The notes under the pieces: model-generated | What the model saw: the letters and a program-made list of their open reading frames with translations, nothing else | Databases searched by the model: none | What the model was told of the DNA's origin: nothing | Program-made: the position numbers and the translations under genes | Origin: Brevibacillus reuszeri | Lineage (GTDB): Bacteria; Bacillota; Bacilli; Brevibacillales; Brevibacillaceae | DNA length: 64,000 bases | Assembly (NCBI RefSeq): GCF_001187725.1 | Contig: NZ_LGIQ01000005.1 | Location: 261,025 to 325,024 of the forward strand | Reading direction: 5' to 3' | Shown here: piece by piece, positions 9,900-19,361 of the stretch | Layout: every line of letters begins with the position of its first letter | Numbering within the stretch: position 1 is the first letter of the stretch

Positions 9900-12785
9900 G
9901 TGGCAATGTTGCAAATGATCCTGCGGAAAATGTTGAACAACCGCTGGCTCGTCGGCAGCCTGCTGATGGGGCTGATAGTCGCGGTTGGACTGGCTTCGAG
10001 CATTCCCGCATTCACGACAGGCGTACAGCAGCGCATGCTGACCAAGGACCTGGAGCAATACCAAAAGGATAGCAAGCATTTTCCAGGCGGGCTGCTAGTT
10101 TCGATCAATTTAAACAAGCTGGCACAGGATAGCTCCACACTTCTTCAGCAGATGGAAAGCTATCTTCAGAATAAAGTAATAGAGCCGCTTCAGGTGCCTG
10201 TATATGAACAGGCGACAGTCATGCGGACAGTTCCATTCCAGGCAATTTTGGCGGACCAAAAAAAGGAGCGAGCCACGCTGCCTGAAAGCACACCGCTGTA
10301 TATGCTCAGCGAGCTGGAAAAGCATATGACACTTGTCGATGGGCGGCTGCCAGAAGCAGCTCCTGTAGATGGCGTGTACGAAGCGCTCGTGACAGAAAAA
10401 GCTTTGAAGGATCGACGGATGGTACTGGGAAGCATATACGAGCTTACATCCGACAAAGAGGCTACATCCAAAATGTTGATCAAGCCTGTCGGGGTTTTTA
10501 AAGAAAAAGAGGGGAACGATCCGTACTGGTTCGCTTCTACTGGCGAATACACGAAGGGCTTTGTGATCAATGAGCAGCTGTTTCGCAAATGGCTTTTGCA
10601 GGAACAAAAGCTGGTCAGCTCGATCCAGCTGTACACTGCCTTTCACTATCAATCGTTTCGCGCCATGGATAAAGACCGGCTGATCTCGACCACCTCTGAC
10701 GTTGAAGTACAGCTACTGCAGCACGGATTGAAGAAAAATGAATTCAGCGTTCAATTTCCTGCCAGCAACATCGTCAGCAAATATGATGAACAGAGCAAAC
10801 AATTTCGGATGATTCTCTGGTCACTCTACGTTCCTATTTTTGTCATGCTGGGGCTGTACCTCGTTATGGTGTCGGGATTGATTGTGGAGCGCCAGCGTAC
10901 AGAAATCGCTGTATTGAGCAGCAGGGGAGCTAGCCGTTTTAAGGTGTTTTTCATTTTTTTCATGGAGATTGTCATCCTTGGGCTTTGCGCACTAGCGATC
11001 GGTCCGTTTGTGGGAGTACTGCTTAGCAAAATGCTTGGCATTTCCAATGGCTTTCTCCAGTTCGTCGATCGGACGGGACTGGATGTTACCCTGAACGAGG
11101 AAGTATTTATTTACGCTGGCTGGACGGTCGTCTTGTGTGTCGCATTGAATCTGGTGTCGGTTTTTATGGCGACGAGAAAAAATATTGTATCCCACAAGCA
11201 AGAGGTAGCGCGGATGACTGGGCAAATCATTTGGCATCGCCTGTTTCTGGATGTCCTGCTACTTTTGGTCTCTTGGTATGGCTGGTATTCCTACCAAAAG
11301 ACGCTTGATTTTGTAGCTGGGTCAAGCGAGAACACTCCAGTGATGTCTGTTGATTTCTTGCTCTTTTTTGTGCCGGTTTTCTTTGCTTTGGGGTTTGGCT
11401 TGTTTTGTCTGCGAGTCTACCCGTGGATTCTGAGGATTGTATTATGGGCGGGGGGTCACTTATTTCCTCTTTCTCTGCATACTACCTTAGTACAGGTCGG
11501 GCGAGCTTCCCGGCACTATCAGTTTCTTATGCTGTTTGTCACCATCACCGTAGCTGTAGGGATGTTCAGTGCGAGTATGGCACGTACAATCAATCAGAAT
11601 GCAGAAGAGCGCATACGCTACGACACAGGTGCAGATATTCGCTTGAGAGCAGACTGGAATAGTGATAAGCCTGCCGTTTTGATTCATCGAAAGCCGGTGA
11701 GTGGACCAGAAGGGGAAGCCGTGGAACGTAACGAGCCAGAGGCAGTGCCTACACAGTATGAGGAACCAGATTTTGCGGTTTACTCACAGCTGCCAGGGGT
11801 GAAGCATGCAGCCAAAGTTTACGTGAATGAGTTGGCGGAGGCGTCTATCGGCGATCGCTCGGTTAGGGGAGTGTCCCTGATGGGCATCGATCCACAAGAT
11901 TTCGGGCAGGTCGCATGGTGGAAAAGAGCAATATTCCCGCATCATTTCTATGAATATTTGAATCTTTTAGCCCAAGAGCCTCAAGCAGTTATCGTGTCAC
12001 GAACTCTTGCAGACAAGCTGAATGTGATTGAGGGACAAACGATTGTAGTCGGTTGGAAGGATGCGCGTCCGGTGGAAGCTATCGTGTATGCCATCGTAGA
12101 TTATTGGCCGGGCTGGAATCCGGTGCCGAAAAAAGGAACATACAGCAATGGAAAAGAAGAGCGGTATCTGGTAGTGGCCAATCTTCCGTTCGTACAAGAT
12201 AAAATGCGTATGGAGCCGTATCAAGTCTGGCTCCATATGAACCCCGAGGCATCCACCGAGGAGCTCTATGAAGGTCTCTCTCAGGCAAATATCAGGCTGA
12301 GTCAGCTGGATAATGCGGGGCAGCAATTGATCAAGGTGAAAAACAGTGCCTACTACCTAGGCTTGAACGGAGCTTTGACACTTGGATTCCTCTTGTCCAT
12401 GCTGATTACGTTTATCGGGTACATCATGTACTGGGTGCTTACGCTTGGAGCGCGCAAATTGCAGTATGGTGTGTTTCGTGCCATGGGAATGCCATTTGGG
12501 CAGCTGGTACGGATTCTCGCATGGGAGCAGCTGCTGACGTTTGGTATTGCGTTTGCCATTGGTATGACGGCGGGGAAGCTTGCAAACATGCTATTTCTTC
12601 CTGCACTAGGTTTGTATCTTCAGGCGGACAAACAGGTGCCGCCCTTTTCAGTGGTCTCTAACCCGCAAGATGAACAGATCATTTATACGTTTACTGCGAT
12701 CACATTGATGATTGGAATCGGGGTCGTGGGCATCCTGCTATCTCGCTTGCAGATTCATCAAGCGGTGAAGCTGGGGGAGGATTAA
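9900..12785 (+). CDS. FtsX-like ABC transporter permease, large form
   Basis: A 961-residue membrane protein with a GTG start preceded by AGGGGGA. The first transmembrane segment (SLLMGLIVAVGLASSIPAFT, near residue 20-40) leads into a large extracytoplasmic domain of about 280 residues. FtsX-type helices follow at about 310-450 and 500-570, a second extracytoplasmic domain (about 580-810), and a terminal FtsX core (TLGFLLSMLITFIGYIM, RAMGMPFGQLVRIL, then the last helices ending near 955). This duplicated FtsX layout with two extracellular domains matches MacB-like/mechanotransmission transporters. With the adaptor and two ATPases it forms an operon of about 5.6 kb. The substrate is not evident; export of an amphiphilic compound or peptide resistance are possible. 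Confidence 0.88.
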   Translation: MAMLQMILRKMLNNRWLVGSLLMGLIVAVGLASSIPAFTTGVQQRMLTKDLEQYQKDSKHFPGGLLVSINLNKLAQDSSTLLQQMESYLQNKVIEPLQVPVYEQATVMRTVPFQAILADQKKERATLPESTPLYMLSELEKHMTLVDGRLPEAAPVDGVYEALVTEKALKDRRMVLGSIYELTSDKEATSKMLIKPVGVFKEKEGNDPYWFASTGEYTKGFVINEQLFRKWLLQEQKLVSSIQLYTAFHYQSFRAMDKDRLISTTSDVEVQLLQHGLKKNEFSVQFPASNIVSKYDEQSKQFRMILWSLYVPIFVMLGLYLVMVSGLIVERQRTEIAVLSSRGASRFKVFFIFFMEIVILGLCALAIGPFVGVLLSKMLGISNGFLQFVDRTGLDVTLNEEVFIYAGWTVVLCVALNLVSVFMATRKNIVSHKQEVARMTGQIIWHRLFLDVLLLLVSWYGWYSYQKTLDFVAGSSENTPVMSVDFLLFFVPVFFALGFGLFCLRVYPWILRIVLWAGGHLFPLSLHTTLVQVGRASRHYQFLMLFVTITVAVGMFSASMARTINQNAEERIRYDTGADIRLRADWNSDKPAVLIHRKPVSGPEGEAVERNEPEAVPTQYEEPDFAVYSQLPGVKHAAKVYVNELAEASIGDRSVRGVSLMGIDPQDFGQVAWWKRAIFPHHFYEYLNLLAQEPQAVIVSRTLADKLNVIEGQTIVVGWKDARPVEAIVYAIVDYWPGWNPVPKKGTYSNGKEERYLVVANLPFVQDKMRMEPYQVWLHMNPEASTEELYEGLSQANIRLSQLDNAGQQLIKVKNSAYYLGLNGALTLGFLLSMLITFIGYIMYWVLTLGARKLQYGVFRAMGMPFGQLVRILAWEQLLTFGIAFAIGMTAGKLANMLFLPALGLYLQADKQVPPFSVVSNPQDEQIIYTFTAITLMIGIGVVGILLSRLQIHQAVKLGED

Positions 12786-12789
12786 GCGG

Positions 12790-13659
12790 ATGATTGTATG
12801 TGAAAATTTGGTCAAAATCTTTAAAGCAGCCGATCTGGAAGTGGTTGCGCTGCAAGGACTTGACTTAAAGGTAGAGAACGGAGAGCTGATGGGGATTATC
12901 GGGAACAGCGGTAGCGGCAAATCGACACTCTTAAACATGCTAGGAGGATTGGACCGTCCCTCCGCAGGCAAGCTGTTCGTAGCGGGATCGGACCTCTTTC
13001 GGCTGACGAACGCAGAGCTGGTCAAGTATCGTCTGGAGACGGTAGGCTTTGTCTGGCAGAACAACGCCCGCAACCTGATTCCCTATCTCACTGCCCAGCA
13101 AAATGTGGAGCTGCCGATGCTTTTGCGGGGCAAGCGAAAACGAGAGCGAGCAAAGGAATTATTGGATTTGGTTGGATTGAGTCATCGAAAAAACAACAGG
13201 CTCAGTGAGCTGTCTGGTGGTGAGCAGCAGCGAGTAGCCATTGCGATTGCACTCGCCAATGAACCGAAGCTGCTATTGGCGGATGAGCCGACTGGAAGTG
13301 TAGATACACGAACGGCTGCCATGATCCTTGACCTTTTTCAGGAGCTCAACCGCTCGATTGGGCTCACTGTAGTCATCGTAACGCATGATTTGGAGCTGGC
13401 ACGAAAGGTAGATCGGGTCGTAGCTATCCGAGATGGAAAAACGTCCAGTGAGATCGTACGGCGAAAAGGTGCGGCCGATGAACAAGATGGGCCTCTAGAA
13501 GGAGAGTCGGAAGAAGGGGCTCATGATGAATGTGCTGTGCTGGACCAGGCAGGACGTCTGCAAATTCCCGAGGAGTATCTACAGGCCATCGGAGCGGAGA
13601 GGAAGCTGCGGATTGAACTAGAAGAGGATCGCATCATTCTTTTCCCGCCCCGCCGATGA
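12790..13659 (+). CDS. ABC transporter ATP-binding protein with C-terminal AbrB-like extension
   Basis: A 289-residue protein. Residues 1-225 are a complete MacB-type ATPase: Walker [11 protein letters not shown]-loop [11 protein letters not shown], signature LSGGEQQR, Walker [10 protein letters not shown]-loop GSVDT, H-loop VTHD. After an acidic linker (about 228-245) the last ~45 residues ([19 protein letters not shown], then [14 protein letters not shown]) have the shape of a SpoVT/AbrB-MazE swapped-hairpin unit, which pairs Gly-Arg-(hydrophobic)-x-(I/L)P with a terminal (D/E)xIIL strand pair. Such tails usually mediate dimerisation or DNA contact. It starts 4 nt after the permease stop. 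Its presence gives the operon two different ATPases, perhaps a heterodimer. Confidence 0.85.
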   Translation: MIVCENLVKIFKAADLEVVALQGLDLKVENGELMGIIGNSGSGKSTLLNMLGGLDRPSAGKLFVAGSDLFRLTNAELVKYRLETVGFVWQNNARNLIPYLTAQQNVELPMLLRGKRKRERAKELLDLVGLSHRKNNRLSELSGGEQQRVAIAIALANEPKLLLADEPTGSVDTRTAAMILDLFQELNRSIGLTVVIVTHDLELARKVDRVVAIRDGKTSSEIVRRKGAADEQDGPLEGESEEGAHDECAVLDQAGRLQIPEEYLQAIGAERKLRIELEEDRIILFPPRR

Positions 13660-13692
13660 CTGCTATTAGAGGTTGTTCTGAACACGAAAGGA

Positions 13693-14283
13693 TTACTGAA
13701 TCCGAAACAGCTTCTGCCAAATCGTCGTTTTCCGTTCGGCATCCTTTATTTTCGCCAGCTGTGCTTTGGCGTCCATAATATCATTCATTGCTGTAGTCAG
13801 GCGGCGGTCGCGTTCCTTCAGGCTGTTGCGGATGTACGCCTCCTGTTTTTCCACACGTGCCAGCAGCTCCTGATGGGCAGCATCCTGCTCTTTCATATGA
13901 CTGGCCAGGATGTGCAGCTTTTGGTCCAGCCGGTCGATTGATTCATCCTTTACATGTGGGTGGAGCACGGGGGCTGGAGCGAGTGCTACGGCAGCTTCAC
14001 TACGAGGTGCGGGCTCAGAAGAATTATGTGTGACGATCATTTGGGCAGCTTCTTCCTGCGGAACAAGCTGGTCCTTGGTCAGGCGGTAAAATCGCTGGAG
14101 GGCATTGATATCGATCTGGCGGTACTCCCGGCGATTTTGATTATCGCGCAAAAACCAGTAGCCGTGTGATTCCAGAAGCATGCTCCATTTGCGGAGTGTA
14201 CTTGCCCCGATCCCGAGTAGATCCGCAACCTCTCTGCCACTGTATGTCCGCTCTCTTGCTACCAATTCAATTACATTCCCCAT
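13693..14283 (-). CDS. MerR-like HTH protein with coiled coil (RacA/DUF3967-like)
   Basis: A 196-residue protein. An N-terminal winged helix of MerR type (TYSGREVADLLGIGASTLRKW, then NRREYRQIDINAL) is followed by a Pro/Ala-rich linker (about 90-110) and a long C-terminal coiled coil (DRLDQKLHILASHMKEQD to KAQLAKIKD). This architecture, DNA-binding head plus coiled-coil tail, is shared with RacA-like chromosome anchors and with plasmid/phage DUF3967 proteins. Start at ATG 14283 with GGAGGG upstream; the frame extends further without a ribosome site. It lies convergent to the ABC operon. Whether it acts as a transcription factor or in DNA organisation is open. Confidence 0.75.
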   Translation of the reverse strand: MGNVIELVARERTYSGREVADLLGIGASTLRKWSMLLESHGYWFLRDNQNRREYRQIDINALQRFYRLTKDQLVPQEEAAQMIVTHNSSEPAPRSEAAVALAPAPVLHPHVKDESIDRLDQKLHILASHMKEQDAAHQELLARVEKQEAYIRNSLKERDRRLTTAMNDIMDAKAQLAKIKDAERKTTIWQKLFRIQ

Positions 14284-14642
14284 GAGAGTCCCTCCTGTCC
14301 TGTTTTCCCGATTATCCTTGTATAACCGTTTCTGTGTGCGCTGGACTTTTCCTGTAGGAATCGTGCGACAAATACTTGCAGTGTTCGTCTGCGATCGTAG
14401 AAGTTTTCCATCATTACGGCATCCGCCGACAAATCTCGTCCTCGCAGCGACAATCCTCATCAAGAGCGGTGTAAATAGGAAATCGCCCGAGTAGCTAAAG
14501 AGGGTGCCAGAATACGTGATTTCAAGGCAGGGCAGAGGGACAGATGGTTACGGGTACAAGTACATTTTCATTCCACCTGTGCATTTGCTCTAGTAGGGCT
14601 ATGCCAAATGTACATAGGATGGATGAGAAGGAGGGATTAACG
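14284..14642. other. Non-coding gap between divergent merR-like and small LSm-like genes
   Basis: This 359-nt stretch must contain both divergent promoters. I see no convincing -35/-10 pair, hairpin, repeat or additional gene. Open frames here lack ribosome sites. Confidence 0.5.
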
Positions 14643-14834
14643 ATGGCATTCAGAGACCAGATGAGAAAATTCGAAGGGAAAAGTGTAAAGATTGAAACAA
14701 GATGCGGGATTTTTTTTGGCTGCATGGTTGGAGTAAAATCGACGACTATCATTATACGCGAACATGAAAATAATCGCCGTACCATTATCCGTAATTCTCA
14801 AATTGTTGCAGTAACAGAGCAAGAGCATCAATAA
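14643..14834 (+). CDS. Small DUF2642-like (LSm-fold) protein
   Basis: A 63-residue protein starting at the ATG behind AAGGAGGGATTAACG. The core has the rhythm of a short beta-barrel: GKSVKIETRCGIFFGCMVGV, then a second strand pair TTIIIREH and a last strand SQIVAVTEQ. This is like the YuzF/YkuS-type DUF2642 proteins of bacilli, some of which are linked to spores. No function can be assigned. A longer open frame upstream has no good start. It is monocistronic and is followed by a hairpin terminator. Confidence 0.7.
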   Translation: MAFRDQMRKFEGKSVKIETRCGIFFGCMVGVKSTTIIIREHENNRRTIIRNSQIVAVTEQEHQ

Positions 14835-14878
14835 TCGAAGCATGATCTTTTGGAAAAGTAAGCAAGTAGTTGTCCCTC

Positions 14879-14908
14879 GGGCTGCCTGGCATTAGGCGGC
14901 CTTTTCCC
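14879..14908 (+). terminator. Probable terminator after the DUF2642-like gene
   Basis: The stem GGCTGCCT / AGGCGGCC (one G-U pair) with a short loop GGCATT is followed by TTTT. Confidence 0.65.
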
Positions 14909-14989
14909 CTGTCTCCTGTTTTATTCTGTCTTCTCTTCGTGGTAACATGATAGAGCAATGAAAAGATTACCAAGAAGGCAGGGGATACC

Positions 14990-15685
14990 ATGTTGGATAT
15001 TAAATTTCACGGTCATGCCTCCGTACAATTGACTACCGAAGGGCACTCTATCATGATTGACCCGTTCATTTCAGGCAACCCGCTGGCTGCAACCAAGCTG
15101 GACGACATTTCTGTGCAGTTCATTTTGTTGACGCACGGACATATCGACCATATTTTAGACGCAGTGGAGCTGGCAAAAGCAAATGACGCAACGATTGTTG
15201 CAACACATGAGCTAGCTACATATTTAGGATGGCAAGGGGCCAAAACCCTCGCATTGAACCTCGGTGGATCAACTACTCTTCCATTTGGAAAAGTGAAAAT
15301 GACGCAAGCATTTCACAGCTCAGCAGTCGTTCTCGATGACGAGCAAAAAATCGTCTACATGGGAATGCCAGGCGGATTTATTATTGAGATTGGTGGAAAA
15401 ACCGTTTACCACGCAGGAGATACTGGACTGTTCGGTGATATGAAGCTGATTGGTGACAGCCATGATATCGACCTTGCGTTTTTGCCGATCGGAGATGTAT
15501 TCACGATGGGTCCAGAGGATGCTCTGAAGGCAGCAGAGTGGGTAGAAGCCGATTTTGTTGTACCGATTCACTTCAATACATTCCCGCCAATCAAGCAGGA
15601 TGGAGATGCGTTTGTAGCAGAGCTGGCTGAAAAAGATATTCGCGGAAAAGCGTTGAAACCAGGAGAGTCTCTGCGCCTTTCGTAA
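14990..15685 (+). CDS. ytkL: Metal-dependent hydrolase, UPF0173 family (YtkL-like)
   Basis: A 231-residue metallo-beta-lactamase-fold protein of the UPF0173 group. Metal-ligand motifs are THGHIDHILDA (about residues 44-54), a histidine in FHSSAV, the HAGDTGLFGD segment and VPIHFNTFPPI near the C-terminus. The family is conserved in bacilli and archaea as a probable metal-dependent hydrolase; the physiological substrate is not established. The start ATG has AGGCAGGGG upstream. It is followed by its own hairpin, so the next gene is probably transcribed separately. Confidence 0.92.
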   Translation: MLDIKFHGHASVQLTTEGHSIMIDPFISGNPLAATKLDDISVQFILLTHGHIDHILDAVELAKANDATIVATHELATYLGWQGAKTLALNLGGSTTLPFGKVKMTQAFHSSAVVLDDEQKIVYMGMPGGFIIEIGGKTVYHAGDTGLFGDMKLIGDSHDIDLAFLPIGDVFTMGPEDALKAAEWVEADFVVPIHFNTFPPIKQDGDAFVAELAEKDIRGKALKPGESLRLS

Positions 15686-15699
15686 GACAGGATGTTGAG

Positions 15700-15737
15700 A
15701 GAAAAGGGGTAGCACTTATGCTATCTCTTTTCTTATA
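15700..15737 (+). terminator. Hairpin after ytkL
   Basis: AGAAAAGGGGTAGC pairs with GCTATCTCTTTTCT (two G-U pairs) around the loop ACTTAT. The T-rich right arm can serve as the U-tract. Confidence 0.65.
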
Positions 15738-15778
15738 TATACTTTCTCCAAATGACCCTTATCGAGGAGGTAGGAAAC

Positions 15779-16561
15779 ATGAGTGAGATCAACGCACTCT
15801 TTCGAAACAGAATCGGCCTTTCTGAGACGGAGCCTGTTACGTTTGAATCACTGGGGATGGTGCTCGATAAAACAGCGAGCCACATTCCGTTTGAAAATGG
15901 ATGCATCCTTCAAAAAGACATGAGCAGCATCACCAAAGACTACCTGAGAACGAAAATGCTCGTCAAAAAAGAAGGCGGGCTTTGCTATGAACTGAATTCG
16001 CTATTCTACTTTTTCTTGATCGAAAACGGATTTCAAGCAGTCCTGACACGTGGCGTTGTCTACAAGCCCGCGACACAGCAATTTTTGACCATCGGCAGAA
16101 CGCATGTCACGATCCTACTAACGCATGAAGGACAGACGTATGTGATCGATACCGGCTTTGGAGGAAATTTGCCCCTACAGCCTGTTCCACTGACGGGCGA
16201 GACTATCTCCTCGCGAAATGGAGAATTTCGGGTGAAGCAAGCAGCGACCGAGTACGGAAACTATGTTTTGGAAATGAAACTCGCATACAAGGATACCGAT
16301 TGGAGGATTGGCTACGCGTTTGATTCCAATAAGCCGGTGACGAATGTATCCGAGTTCGACGAAATTCAGGAGATTATCGCCAATCACGCTGAATCTCCTT
16401 TTAACAAAACGCCGTTGCTCACTCGCTTCACGAATACGGGCACGATTACCTTAACCGATAGCTCGTTCACGCAATGGGTGGATGGCAGGATGTCTAAAGA
16501 GCAAATAGATAGCGAGAGATTCAAAGAGCTGAGGCAGCAGCATTTTGGCATTAACCAGTAA
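15779..16561 (+). CDS. Arylamine N-acetyltransferase
   Basis: A 260-residue cytoplasmic enzyme of the NAT family, which transfers acetyl from acetyl-CoA to arylamines, hydrazines or related amines. The catalytic Cys is in GGLCYELNSLF, the His in RTHVTILL and the Asp in VIDTGFGG, the order expected for the Cys-His-Asp triad. Start at ATG 15779 behind AGGAGGTAGGAAAC; a longer frame upstream has no ribosome site. Length is typical. Single gene; role likely detoxification or modification of aromatic amines. Confidence 0.92.
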   Translation: MSEINALFRNRIGLSETEPVTFESLGMVLDKTASHIPFENGCILQKDMSSITKDYLRTKMLVKKEGGLCYELNSLFYFFLIENGFQAVLTRGVVYKPATQQFLTIGRTHVTILLTHEGQTYVIDTGFGGNLPLQPVPLTGETISSRNGEFRVKQAATEYGNYVLEMKLAYKDTDWRIGYAFDSNKPVTNVSEFDEIQEIIANHAESPFNKTPLLTRFTNTGTITLTDSSFTQWVDGRMSKEQIDSERFKELRQQHFGINQ

Positions 16562-16645
16562 AGCAAATCTGTGAAAACGGCATGAAATTGGTAGGATCGC
16601 TCATAGACTGGGAAAGAGATACTGGGCAAAGGAGCGAAATCGTTG

Positions 16646-17104
16646 ATGATAATCCTGCGCGATGGACTGTTGTTTCTGGTAGTGCTTGCACTTTACTCTC
16701 TGGCAGGCTTTGCTTTTCCAGGCGGTGGGGCTTGGTATGAGTCCTTGACCAAGCCCGATGGAACACCGTCTCCCTCTCTCTTTGCGGCCATTTGGTTTGT
16801 CTTGCATCTGTTGATTGCTTTCTCCGTTGTCTTGCTCGTTCGCAGAGGCCAAATGAATCAGGAGCTTTCGTTGCTGTTTGGAATAAATTGGTTTTTCAAT
16901 CAACTATTTCTCTTCCTATTCTTCGGACTCCAGCAGCTTTTTTTAGCCGCTTTCGATATGGTTTTGGTGATGTATTCGACGTGGGTATTGATCCGGGTTA
17001 GCCGTCCACTCAATAAGATTGCTTCTTCTCTTCTAATTCCGTATTTGCAATGGAGTGCCTTTGTCATTTGTCTGGCGTGGGGATTTTGTTGGATCAATTT
17101 TTAA
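16646..17104 (+). CDS. TspO/MBR-family membrane protein
   Basis: A ~152-residue protein with five hydrophobic segments, the size and topology of TspO/translocator proteins. The conserved GxxYxxLxKPxxxPPxxxF-like region appears as GGAWYESLTKPDGTPSPS, followed by WFVLHLLIAFSVVLLV. The family binds porphyrins and other hydrophobic ligands and is linked to stress responses and tetrapyrrole handling. The ribosome site is GGAG; TTG at 16643 is an alternative start three nt upstream. Its 3' end overlaps the end of the convergent MFS gene by 11 nt. Confidence 0.85.
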   Translation: MIILRDGLLFLVVLALYSLAGFAFPGGGAWYESLTKPDGTPSPSLFAAIWFVLHLLIAFSVVLLVRRGQMNQELSLLFGINWFFNQLFLFLFFGLQQLFLAAFDMVLVMYSTWVLIRVSRPLNKIASSLLIPYLQWSAFVICLAWGFCWINF

Positions 17105-18383
17105 GAGAGCCGCTAGTAGCGCATTTTGCTTGCTGACTCTTTCGCTTTTTTTCGTCCTGTAAAAAAGGGATATGCATCAAAAGCTTCAACATCATTCCGA
17201 TCCCGAGAATGACAATCGGGTATAGAAGCGGATACGAATCAAACAGCTTGCCATATAGATGAAACCCTGCAAATCGACTGATCGCAAACAGCATGGCCAT
17301 GACGGAAACAAAGCGCCCCAGCATGATGGAATCGATCGTCTGCTGATAAAAGGTCCGAAAAAATACCCCATACGTACCGAAAGCAAAAAACAAAAGAAAG
17401 CTGACAGCTCCGAAATAGCCGACAACGAGCAAAGGCTGGTGCTGAAGAGTCTGGAAAAATCCGGGGTGGACCAGGAAAAGCAGTGGACAAACAAAAACGA
17501 TCAATCCGATGATGCCAATCCCGATATTGACGGGGAGCGTGTACCTTTTTTGCAAAAGCATGACCCCGGTGATGGAGCACAAAGAACCCGCTGTCTGCAA
17601 GCTCTCAACCAACCCGAAATCAAGATCACTCCCCAAAAAGACCTGCTTGATCAGGAACGGAAAACCGAGAAGCACAAAGGGAAAGAGAAAGAGATGTGTC
17701 AGCATGCCGTTTAAGACCAAAGAAAATATTCGCTTGTCTTGTGTAAAGGACTGCAACCCCGTTTTCATATCATGTAAAATGGTGGAAGCAACGTCCTTTT
17801 TTATTGCCTGCGGGATCACAATCAAGCATGTGGCAGCTACGGAAAACAAGCAGAGAACTGCGTGGATGAGAAAGACAGTGCTGATCCCGTATTGGCTGTA
17901 GACGACCGTTCCTAAAAAGGGAGCAAGCACGCGGACGGTTTCTACGATAGTCGTATCCAAAGCGTTGGCATCATTCAGCTCTTCCTTTTTGACGATAGAA
18001 GGCATCAGCGTAACATAGGCTGGTGCTGCGAAGACATCACAGGCGGAAAACAGAATCACGCAGATGTAAAGCACCTCTGCCTGGATGGGAGACAGCAGAG
18101 AAGAAACAAACAGCATGAATAGACAGAAGGCTCGCCCGGACTCCAGAATGAGAATTAGTGTGCGCTTGTTCATTCGATCGACAATCACACCTGCCAGTGG
18201 ACCAAGTATGAGATGCGGTATGATGGCGAGTGACAAAACCGATGCGAACTGGGTTGCAGAGCCTGTCAAAGCGAGGATGTAGAGGGCGAGCGAAATATTG
18301 AGAAAGATCGTTCCGGATAAAGAAAGCGACTCCCGGATTAAAAATAGCACGAAATTGCGATTGCGAAACAAGGACACATTCAT
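17094..18383 (-). CDS. MFS transporter (MFS_3/efflux type)
   Basis: A 429-residue major facilitator with about 12 hydrophobic segments. It starts with the signature of the MFS_3/MefA-like group (FRNRNFVLFLIRESLSLSG), and has GPLAGVIVDRMNKR as the A-like motif between helices 2 and 3, plus a basic C-terminal tail. Members export macrolides, siderophores or other small molecules. An AraC-type regulator starts 139 nt away on the opposite strand, a common arrangement for a drug- or metabolite-responsive efflux pair. Substrate not predictable. Confidence 0.88.
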   Translation of the reverse strand: MNVSLFRNRNFVLFLIRESLSLSGTIFLNISLALYILALTGSATQFASVLSLAIIPHLILGPLAGVIVDRMNKRTLILILESGRAFCLFMLFVSSLLSPIQAEVLYICVILFSACDVFAAPAYVTLMPSIVKKEELNDANALDTTIVETVRVLAPFLGTVVYSQYGISTVFLIHAVLCLFSVAATCLIVIPQAIKKDVASTILHDMKTGLQSFTQDKRIFSLVLNGMLTHLFLFPFVLLGFPFLIKQVFLGSDLDFGLVESLQTAGSLCSITGVMLLQKRYTLPVNIGIGIIGLIVFVCPLLFLVHPGFFQTLQHQPLLVVGYFGAVSFLLFFAFGTYGVFFRTFYQQTIDSIMLGRFVSVMAMLFAISRFAGFHLYGKLFDSYPLLYPIVILGIGMMLKLLMHIPFLQDEKKRKSQQAKCATSGSLKN

Positions 18384-18521
18384 CTGTAGAAACTACCTCG
18401 CTATCTTACGTGTGATGGTCCTATTATTGCGGAAGACGGGGAGGCAGTCTCGGCGATTCTTGCGCTTTGATTTCGGCAATAATTGCGCTGCCAGACAAAA
18501 GGCTTGGAGAGGATAAAGGCT

Positions 18522-19358
18522 ATGGGGGACGTATCCAGATTGCTAAAGCTGGAAATGGAGCAGTGCTCCATCGTGATATATCAGGTGGCGGCCTATTCTG
18601 CGGATGAATTGCATGAGCATGATGGCTTCTATCAAATGAGTATCCCGATAGATGGATCTCCCCGTATGGAATGTAACGGGGAGATCAGAAATGTGACGGG
18701 GGATCAGCGGCTTGTGCTGTCTCCTGGCTATCGTCATCGACACTATGCCGGAGACGAGGCGAGCCGAATGATGCTGATCTTTTTTAAGGAGGCGTTTTTG
18801 CGCGATGTAGAGGAGGAAAGACTGGGCAAAACAGCTTCCTCCATCGAGTTTGTTCCGTGGGCAGAGGGGGCGACAGATTCGTTTCGCAGATTGGCGGAAA
18901 ATGCCGTTTTGCAAACGATGTCGAGCCCGCTTGATCAGTTGGAATTGCAAGAGACAGAGCTGGAGCTGGCTCGTCTGCTTTTGACATTGCAGGATGGGAC
19001 GCATGACAACAAGCGCGAGGAGACAGGCTTGCTGATTTCCCATCCAGGGCTCCGCCGTGCTGTCGATTATCTTCATGCGAAATCTTCTGAGCAAATCCAG
19101 CTGGATCAGCTGGCAGAAGCAGTCGGTTTGAGCAAATACCATCTGATTCGGATGTTCCGTGCGCAGCTGGGCCAAACCCCTGCACAATACTTATCTGATT
19201 TACGGATAAACAAAGCGAGGCAGCTTCTCCAGAAAACAAACCTGGATATTACCTCTATATCCTTTGAGGTGGGGTTTGGCAGCCTCGGCACTTTCGAGCG
19301 GGTTTTTAAAAGACGAACGGGTCATAGCCCCAGTCATTTCCGTCAAAGCAAGGAGTAG
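18522..19358 (+). CDS. AraC-family transcriptional regulator (cupin type)
   Basis: A 278-residue regulator. The N-terminal ~140 residues look like the AraC cupin effector domain (HEHDGFYQMSIPI, LVLSPGYRHRHYAGDE). The C-terminal ~100 residues carry the double HTH (IQLDQLAEAVGLSKYHLIRMF; DITSISFEVGFGSLGTFERVF) ending in TGHSPSHFRQ. The start was set at the ATG behind GGAGAGGATAAAGGCT; the frame extends 13 codons further. It is divergent from the MFS transporter and probably controls it. Confidence 0.9.
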   Translation: MGDVSRLLKLEMEQCSIVIYQVAAYSADELHEHDGFYQMSIPIDGSPRMECNGEIRNVTGDQRLVLSPGYRHRHYAGDEASRMMLIFFKEAFLRDVEEERLGKTASSIEFVPWAEGATDSFRRLAENAVLQTMSSPLDQLELQETELELARLLLTLQDGTHDNKREETGLLISHPGLRRAVDYLHAKSSEQIQLDQLAEAVGLSKYHLIRMFRAQLGQTPAQYLSDLRINKARQLLQKTNLDITSISFEVGFGSLGTFERVFKRRTGHSPSHFRQSKE

Positions 19359-19361
19359 ATC

